Shown: piece by piece, positions 58,840-64,000 of the stretch
How positions within the stretch are numbered: the first letter of the stretch is position 1
How the letters are laid out: each line of letters opens with the position of its first letter
Notes under the pieces: model-generated
What the model was told of the DNA's origin: nothing
The model's database searches: none
Seen by the model: only the letters and a program-made list of their open reading frames with translations
Source of the DNA: Hymenobacter wooponensis
GTDB lineage: Bacteria > Bacteroidota > Bacteroidia > Cytophagales > Hymenobacteraceae
DNA length: 64,000 bases
Assembly (NCBI RefSeq): GCF_004745865.1
Contig: NZ_SRKZ01000007.1
Coordinates: 62,001-126,000, forward strand
Reading direction: 5' to 3'
Position numbers and translations under genes: made by a program

Positions 58840-60027
58840 ATGCAAGTTTCCGTCGCCAGCCGCCTTCAGCACACTCAGGAGTACTACTTCTCGCAAAAGC
58901 TGCGCGAGATTGATGGCCTGAACAAAGCCGGTAAGCAGATCATCAACCTGGGCATTGGCTCACCCGATATGCCGCCCCACCCCAACGTGGTGGCAGCCCT
59001 GACCCGCGCGGCCGAGCTCCCGAACACGCACGCCTACCAGAGCTACAAGGGTGTGCCGGCGCTGCGCCAGGCCATGGCGGGCTGGTACCAGCGGCAATAC
59101 GGCGTGACGCTAGACCCCGAGTCTGAAATACTGCCGCTGCTGGGCTCCAAGGAAGGCATCATTCACGTGAGTATGACGTTTCTGGAGGCCGGTGACGAAG
59201 TATTGATTCCAAACCCTGGCTACCCGGCTTACCGGGCCGCCGCCCACCTGAGCGGCGCCATGCCCATCGACTACGACCTGACCGCCGAAAACCATTGGCT
59301 GCCCGACCTGGAGGCGCTAGGCCAGCGCGACCTAAGCCGCGTGAAACTGATGTGGGTGAACTACCCCCACATGCCCACCGGCACCGCCGCCGATGCCGCG
59401 TTTTTCACCAAGCTAGTAGCCTTCGCCACTGCGCATAACATTCTGCTAGTGCACGATAACCCCTACAGCTTCATCCTGAACACCGAGCAGCCCCAGAGTC
59501 TGCTGGCGGTGCCGGGCGCGCGGGAGGTGGTGCTGGAGCTGAACTCCCTGAGCAAGTCGCATAACATGGCGGGCTGGCGCGTTGGCCTGCTGGCGGGCCG
59601 CGCCGATCTGCTGCAGGAGGTGCTGCGCTTTAAGAGCAACCTCGACTCCGGCATGTTCCTGCCCGTGCAGCTGGCTGCCGTAGAGGCCCTGAACCTCGAT
59701 GAAACCTGGTATCAGGAGCTGAACGCCCACTATCGCGCCCGCCGCGAGCTGGTATTTGAGCTGCTCGATACCATCGGCTGTAGCTACGACCGCAACCAGG
59801 TAGGCCTGTTTGTGTGGGCGCCCATTCCGGCGGGCTACGCCGATGGGTACGCCCTCAGCGACGAGCTGCTCTACAACGCTAACGTGTTTATCACGCCGGG
59901 CGGCATTTTCGGCAGCAACGGCAACCACTTCATTCGGGTGAGTTTGTGCCAGACCAAAGAAGTGCTGCAAGCGGCGTTGGGCCGCATCAAGCAAGCTCAG
60001 CAGCTCAGCGCTTCCGCATCAAGTTGA
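58840..60027 (+). CDS. Class I/II PLP-dependent aminotransferase of the Phe/Tyr operon
   Basis: The 395-residue protein has the fold-type I aminotransferase motifs: INLGIGSPDMPPHPNVVAAL, LGSKEGIIHVSMTFLEAGDE, LIPNPGYPAYRAAAHL and the PLP lysine in LNSLSKSHNMAGWRVGLLAG; GIFGSNGNHFIRVSL is near the C-terminus. Its operon position between pheA and tyrA suggests it transaminates phenylpyruvate and hydroxyphenylpyruvate (or prephenate). The exact substrate range is inferred from context. Confidence 0.88.
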   Translation: MQVSVASRLQHTQEYYFSQKLREIDGLNKAGKQIINLGIGSPDMPPHPNVVAALTRAAELPNTHAYQSYKGVPALRQAMAGWYQRQYGVTLDPESEILPLLGSKEGIIHVSMTFLEAGDEVLIPNPGYPAYRAAAHLSGAMPIDYDLTAENHWLPDLEALGQRDLSRVKLMWVNYPHMPTGTAADAAFFTKLVAFATAHNILLVHDNPYSFILNTEQPQSLLAVPGAREVVLELNSLSKSHNMAGWRVGLLAGRADLLQEVLRFKSNLDSGMFLPVQLAAVEALNLDETWYQELNAHYRARRELVFELLDTIGCSYDRNQVGLFVWAPIPAGYADGYALSDELLYNANVFITPGGIFGSNGNHFIRVSLCQTKEVLQAALGRIKQAQQLSASASS

Positions 60028-60107
60028 GCGGAACGGAGGGCCTGCTCCCGCTGCAACGGTGTCGTCGGGGTGCATGCCTGATGTTCGCAGGTCCTTCGCT
60101 CCGCTCA
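60025..60107. repeat. Palindromic element at the end of the aminotransferase gene
   Basis: TGAGCGGAACGGAGG (60025-60039, overlapping the stop) pairs imperfectly with CCTTCGCTCCGCTCA (60093-60107). It lies in the gap before tyrA, again without a T run. Confidence 0.65.
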
Positions 60108-60154
60108 GACACCTGAAGAATAAACTCACCCTTTCACCATCTCACATTTCCCCG

Positions 60155-61000
60155 ATGGTAGTCACAATAATCGGAATCGGCCTGATTGGCGGGTCCCTTG
60201 CCTTAAGCCTCAAGGAAAGTGGCCTAGCGCACCTCATCATTGGCGTTGACCAAAGCCTGGATAACCAGAAGCAGGCCGTGGCCCTAGGCCTAGTTGACGA
60301 GATTGAGGCCGACCTGGCTACTGCTGTCGGGCGGGCCGACCTGGTGGTAGTAGCCGTACCCATGGATGCTATGCTGAGCGTGCTGCCCCAGGTGCTGGAT
60401 GCCACCACGGAGCGCCAGGTAGTTATTGATGTGGGCTCGACGAAGGCGACCCTGCTAGCCCATGTAGACAGTCATCCTAACCGCGCCCGTTTCGTGGCGG
60501 TGCACCCCATGGCTGGCACTGAATATTCTGGCCCCTCAGCGGCCGTGCCCGGCTTATTTCGCGACAAAACCCTAGTTATCTGCGACGCTGCCCGCAGCGC
60601 TGAAGACGCCGTAGCGCGGGTAGAAGCGGTGTTCGGGCGGCTGGCTATGCACCTGGTGTACATGGATGCCACCGCCCACGACCTGCACACGGCCTACATC
60701 TCGCACATCTCGCATATTACTTCTTTTGCCTTGGCTCTCACCGTGTTAGAGAAAGAGAAGGAAGAACAACAGATATTTGCATTGGCAAGTGGTGGTTTTG
60801 AGTCGACGGTGCGCCTTGCTAAAAGCTCGCCCGATATGTGGGTGCCCATCTTCCGCCAGAACCGCGTGAATGTGCTCGATGTGCTAGATGAGCACATCCA
60901 CCAGCTTCAACACCTGCGCGAGCTACTGAATAAGGAAGACTACTCGGCTGTTTATCAACAGATACAGCAAGCCAACCTGATTAAAAAAATCCTGAAATAA
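60155..61000 (+). CDS. tyrA: Prephenate dehydrogenase
   Basis: Oxidatively decarboxylates prephenate to 4-hydroxyphenylpyruvate. The 281-residue protein starts with the NAD(P)-binding motif MVVTIIGIGLIGGSLALSL; conserved parts are VVVAVPMDAMLSVLPQVLD, DVGSTKATLL, FVAVHPMAGTEYSGPSAA and the helical C-terminus with TAYISHISHITSFALALT. ATG 60155 is used; an upstream GTG frame start at 60059 lies in the palindromic gap. The gene is third in the operon. Confidence 0.92.
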   Translation: MVVTIIGIGLIGGSLALSLKESGLAHLIIGVDQSLDNQKQAVALGLVDEIEADLATAVGRADLVVVAVPMDAMLSVLPQVLDATTERQVVIDVGSTKATLLAHVDSHPNRARFVAVHPMAGTEYSGPSAAVPGLFRDKTLVICDAARSAEDAVARVEAVFGRLAMHLVYMDATAHDLHTAYISHISHITSFALALTVLEKEKEEQQIFALASGGFESTVRLAKSSPDMWVPIFRQNRVNVLDVLDEHIHQLQHLRELLNKEDYSAVYQQIQQANLIKKILK

Positions 61001-61011
61001 CCAGAGCTAGA

Positions 61012-61049
61012 AGCTAGCTCCCCTCCTCATCTGAGGAGGGGAGCCTAGT
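61012..61049. repeat. Palindromic hairpin between tyrA and the DAHP synthase gene
   Basis: CTCCCCTCCTC pairs with GAGGAGGGGAG (61018-61043), flanked by AGCTAG and CTAG. It shares the core with the element at 49308-49450 and has no T run. Confidence 0.8.
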
Positions 61050-61114
61050 CTAAAAATCTAGTACTCTTAGGCCTCTCTAGGCCACCTTCCAACTGCAAAA
61101 CTCAACCTCATATA

Positions 61115-62218
61115 ATGGAACAGCTCATCACCTCCCCTGCCGACGCGGCCGAACATAAGACCTTCCTAGCGAAGAAGCCCCTCATCATCTCTGGCCCTTG
61201 CTCAGCTGAGACGGAGGAGCAGCTCATTGAAACCTGCACCCGCCTGGCCGCTACTGGCAAGGTAGACATGCTGCGCGCCGGCATCTGGAAGCCACGTACC
61301 AAGCCCGGCCTGTTTGAGGGCGTGGGCACCAAGGGCCTGCCGTGGCTGCAGAAAGCCAAGCAGCTGACTGGCTTACCCACTACCGTGGAAGTGGCTACGC
61401 CCAAGCACGTGGAAGATGCCCTGGCTTTCGAGGTAGATGTGCTTTGGATTGGCGCCCGCACTACCGTAAACCCGTTCTCGGTGCAAGCCGTGGCCGATGC
61501 CCTGCGCAACACCGATGTGCCCGTGTTCATCAAGAACCCCGTGCACCCCGACCTAGAACTGTGGATGGGCGCCGTGGAGCGCCTGGCTAAAGCTGGCGTG
61601 AAGAACATTGGCCTGATTCACAGAGGCTTCGCCAGCTACGGCAACACGGAGTTCCGCAACGCGCCCATGTGGCACCTGCCCATCGAGATGAAGCGCCGCC
61701 TGCCCGATATGCCCATCATCTGCGACCCGAGCCACATTTGCGGCAACCGGACTGGCCTAGCGGGCATCGCGCAAAAGTCGATTGACCTGGACTTCGACGG
61801 CCTGATGCTGGAGTCGCACATCGACCCCGACAATGCCTGGAGCGACGCCAAGCAGCAGGTAACGCCCGAGCGCCTCGCCGAGCTACTCGACGGCCTGATC
61901 TGGCGCCACGAAACCACCGACCAGCAGCAGTTCCTAACGGTAATGGCCACGCTGCGCGAGCAAATCAACCAGCTCGACGACGAGATTCTGCACCTGCTGG
62001 GCAACCGCATGCAGGTAGCTGAGCGCATCGGTCAGTACAAGAAGGAGAACGACATCACTATTCTGCAAACCAACCGCTGGAACGAGATCCTTGAGCGCGG
62101 CCTCCAGAAAGGCGACCGGCTCGGCCTCACCCGCGACTTCATTCTGAAGTACTTCGACGCCGTTCACCTGGAGTCCATCAACCGCCAAAACCGTGTAATG
62201 AACCGCGAGAATTTGTAA
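61115..62218 (+). CDS. DAHP synthase fused to chorismate mutase
   Basis: The N-terminal 260 residues are a type I-beta-like DAHP synthase (LIISGPCSAETEEQLIETC, MLRAGIWKPRTKPGLFEGVG, LWIGARTTVNPFSVQAVADA, ICDPSHICGNRTGLAGIA), the first step of the shikimate pathway. The C-terminal 90 residues are an AroQ chorismate mutase (LREQINQLDDEILHLLGNRM, AERIGQYKKENDITILQTNRW). Length is 367 residues. The fusion supplies both the entry and the branch-point activity and is known in Bacteroidota. Last gene of the operon. Confidence 0.92.
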   Translation: MEQLITSPADAAEHKTFLAKKPLIISGPCSAETEEQLIETCTRLAATGKVDMLRAGIWKPRTKPGLFEGVGTKGLPWLQKAKQLTGLPTTVEVATPKHVEDALAFEVDVLWIGARTTVNPFSVQAVADALRNTDVPVFIKNPVHPDLELWMGAVERLAKAGVKNIGLIHRGFASYGNTEFRNAPMWHLPIEMKRRLPDMPIICDPSHICGNRTGLAGIAQKSIDLDFDGLMLESHIDPDNAWSDAKQQVTPERLAELLDGLIWRHETTDQQQFLTVMATLREQINQLDDEILHLLGNRMQVAERIGQYKKENDITILQTNRWNEILERGLQKGDRLGLTRDFILKYFDAVHLESINRQNRVMNRENL

Positions 62219-62284
62219 TGGAGTGACAAAGTAAAAAGCTCGTCTCTCCGAGCTCGTTAAATATTTCGCCCGGGTCGTTGCTGT

Positions 62285-62396
62285 AAGCAGCACGTCATTC
62301 TGGAGGAAACAGAGTTTTCATGCAAACCCGATAAGGTTCTTACCTAGTCGTGTTTACCTGCTGAACTCTATTTTCTATCAGGATGACGTGCTGCTT
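62285..62396. repeat. Palindromic element after the aromatic operon
   Basis: AAGCAGCACGTCATTCTG starts the left arm and CAGGATGACGTGCTGCTT ends the right arm, followed by TTTTG. The long loop has shorter pairings (AGAGTT/AACTCT). It could end the operon's transcript. Confidence 0.7.
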
Positions 62397-62722
62397 TTTG
62401 TCTTTACCATAGGGCACCTACACGTATAGCGCGTCTTGTCAAGCCTAGTGAGCAAGCAAGAGTTGGGAGCACGAATCGTGCTGGGCAGCAGATAGAAATA
62501 TTAAAAGATTGCACCTTACCGTGCGGTACAATATCTTACACACTTCATCCAAGCCTGCACCTATAAATAGCGCATTGGCGGGCATGCGAACAGTAGTGGC
62601 TGTAAATAACGCCATCAGCAAAATTCTTAATTAAAACTGAATTTAATCAAGAGTCACAGTTGATTCAAATACTATAGCTACTGGCAATTCAAAACGAGTT
62701 TATTCACTTTTTCCCTTATACA
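62397..62722. other. Gene-free region upstream of the last complete gene
   Basis: No coding frame, promoter consensus or strong hairpin was found. The distal part (62620-62722) is AT-rich and is the likely promoter region of the next gene. Confidence 0.45.
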
Positions 62723-63691
62723 TTGAAACACGCTGTACTCCTTCTTTTTCTACTACCAGCCCATGCATTTGCCCAGTTCGGCCGGGGCTACACCGGCCCT
62801 ACCATGCAGCAGAACCAGCAGTCCCGCCAGGATTTTAATAGGATGACAAACCAGCGGAGTCAAGACTTTCGCATGGCACAGACGCAAAAAAATCGAACTG
62901 GTTACGGCGCTGGACCAATGAGCAAAGAAGCGCAGCTGCAGGCCCAAGCCAAACAGCAAAAGCTAGAGTTGGAAGCCAACGAGAAACTTACGCAATTGGC
63001 GCAGGAGCAAGAGCGTAGAAGACAGCAGCACCCCGCCCCAAACCCGCAGCAGGCGGTGCTTCAGCAGAAAAAAGACGACAAACAGTTGAACCGCCTCGCC
63101 GTGAAAAACTACCGTGAGGTGTTTTTGCCTGAACAGGTAACCAATGCACTGCAGGCCCAGCAACTCTCGCCCGAGGCCCAGCAGCAGTTGCAACGCCTCA
63201 ACAAGAACCTGATGGATAAGTCATGGTGGAAAAACCGGGAAGGAGCGCAGTTGCAGGCCTCCGTTAAGGCTTACAACGACACGCTCACCTCGCTCACCAC
63301 TGGCCTTCTGGGATTCAATCTTGCTTCGCCTCCATCAATGCCCTCCGCCTTCTCGGTTAGCAACATCAATGCCCAGCTTGCCGCCGACAAATTTGATCAA
63401 GGTGCTGCCAACCAACTCATTCAAGATGCTGCCTTAACTGAGAGGCTTACGGCTGGTGAACAGTTGGCCAAAGCTGTCAATGAGTTTAGTCACCTAAGTA
63501 CTGCGGCTTCCGGTCAAGAGACCCAACCCAATCCGAAGAAGTTGAAGGAAGAAGTGCAAGAAGGTGTACGCTTAGTTGCCAAGGCAATGGACCGCTACAT
63601 CGTCCGAATTAACTCATCAACGGCTATTGACGACGCGCAAAAAGCATTGTTGAAATCAACTGAAACTTACTTAGCGAAGAAAGGGAAGTAA
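62723..63691 (+). CDS. Exported Gln-rich coiled-coil protein of unknown function
   Basis: A 322-residue protein starting with TTG (KHAVLLLFLLPAHAFAQ is a normal signal peptide). The mature part is rich in Gln/Lys/Asn with long helical stretches (QAQAKQQKLELEANEKLTQL, QQAVLQQKKDDKQLNRLAVK), and a later region with LQASVKAYNDTLTSLTTGLL. No family was recognised. The TTG start is unusual but the only one with a signal peptide. Confidence 0.62.
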   Translation: MKHAVLLLFLLPAHAFAQFGRGYTGPTMQQNQQSRQDFNRMTNQRSQDFRMAQTQKNRTGYGAGPMSKEAQLQAQAKQQKLELEANEKLTQLAQEQERRRQQHPAPNPQQAVLQQKKDDKQLNRLAVKNYREVFLPEQVTNALQAQQLSPEAQQQLQRLNKNLMDKSWWKNREGAQLQASVKAYNDTLTSLTTGLLGFNLASPPSMPSAFSVSNINAQLAADKFDQGAANQLIQDAALTERLTAGEQLAKAVNEFSHLSTAASGQETQPNPKKLKEEVQEGVRLVAKAMDRYIVRINSSTAIDDAQKALLKSTETYLAKKGK

Positions 63692-63731
63692 CCCGTCAGG
63701 GCACTATCCTCAACTTTTTACTCTGTTACCT

Positions 63732-63771
63732 AAAAGCCCGTCATCCTTCGCGTAGGGTGGCGGGCTTTTTT
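63732..63771 (+). terminator. Rho-independent terminator of the Gln-rich gene
   Basis: AAAAGCCCG pairs with CGGGCTTTT (with inner pairing), followed by a run of T. It lies 41 bases after the stop. Confidence 0.85.
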
Positions 63772-63845
63772 GGGGGAATGCCACTTGCTTAGCGGGCTTT
63801 CCGTCAGTTCTTTCTACTATTGGTGAGAACTAACACGCCCCACCC

Positions 63846-64000
63846 ATGCCCGCACCTCTCCTAGCCCGCTTAAGTGGCCTAGCCCTGGCCGCTACTTTGC
63901 TGTTCACCGGTTGTCAGCAGAAACCCGATGCTCCGTCGGCGCCAGCCGCTGAATCACCTAATACTGTTACCACGGTCTATTTGCAGCCGTTTGAGACGGG
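63846..64000 (+). CDS. N-terminal part of a lipoprotein cut by the window end
   Basis: The frame starts at ATG 63846 with a lipoprotein signal (LLARLSGLALAATLLFTGCQQ, Cys at about residue 23) followed by a Pro/Ala-rich linker. The gene continues beyond the window. GTGGCCTAG lies inside the signal peptide, read as S-G-L-A. Confidence 0.65.
   Translation, partial: MPAPLLARLSGLALAATLLFTGCQQKPDAPSAPAAESPNTVTTVYLQPFET

Noticed and set aside
1..64000. CRISPR array, tRNA, rRNA, insertion sequence or prophage
   Set aside because: No regular short repeats with unique spacers, no transposase or integrase, no tRNA-like cloverleaf and no rRNA segment were found. The palindromic elements are short and non-coding.

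Overview
The window looks like a chromosome segment of a Bacteroidota bacterium, most likely a Hymenobacter-type member of the Cytophagales. The evidence is a gliding/type IX secretion lipoprotein (GldJ) beside a PorP/SprF protein, two very large surface proteins with T9SS C-terminal sorting domains, a GH97 glucosidase, several DUF families typical of the group, TAnnTTTG-type promoters in place of sigma-70 boxes, and moderately high GC with short intergenic regions. No rRNA, tRNA, CRISPR array, transposase or phage gene was seen. 

Layout: 1-4.2 kb holds a partial gene, a DUF6799 protein, the CbpA/CbpM co-chaperone pair and an OmpA/thrombospondin-repeat protein. 4.6-8.9 kb holds a GH97 enzyme, an AT-richer patch with two accessory-looking genes, and a ZIP transporter. 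9-19 kb is mostly housekeeping (methyltransferase, small lipoproteins, nadC, gpmI, yjbQ, prfA). 19.2-24.3 kb is the thrABC operon behind a threonine/isoleucine leader-peptide attenuator. 24.3-29.9 kb has a heme-motif lipoprotein, an FAD oxidoreductase, exonuclease III, an AhpD-like protein and ComF. 30-45 kb is the T9SS/surface block (GldJ, PorP/SprF, a large AsmA-like protein, two giant paralogous surface proteins). 45-51 kb is mixed (thioredoxin-like, DinB, DgkA, GNAT, DHH phosphoesterase, fumC). 51.6-56.1 kb is an ECF sigma factor whose anti-sigma factor is fused to a receptor-plug-like domain and a TonB C-terminus, next to a VWA protein carrying the same plug-like module. 57.5-62.2 kb is the phenylalanine/tyrosine operon (prephenate dehydratase, aminotransferase, prephenate dehydrogenase, DAHP synthase-chorismate mutase). 

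The strongest new signals are regulatory. In front of the Phe/Tyr operon are two consecutive attenuators. Each has its own short leader ORF packed with Phe and Tyr codons, an alternative (antiterminator) pairing and a U-tailed terminator. The thr operon has one of the same design, with Thr and Ile codons. Separately, the nonamer GTGGCCTAG/CTAGGCCAC occurs 34 times by eye where less than one is expected. It supplies the stop codon of several unrelated genes and lies in the loops of palindromic intergenic elements that are scattered through the window, including inside the thr and Phe/Tyr operons. A 17-bp direct repeat of the 3' end of the ZIP gene flanks an AT-richer one-gene segment and suggests site-specific insertion. 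Start codons were moved where promoters, terminators or signal peptides made the longest reading frame unlikely.
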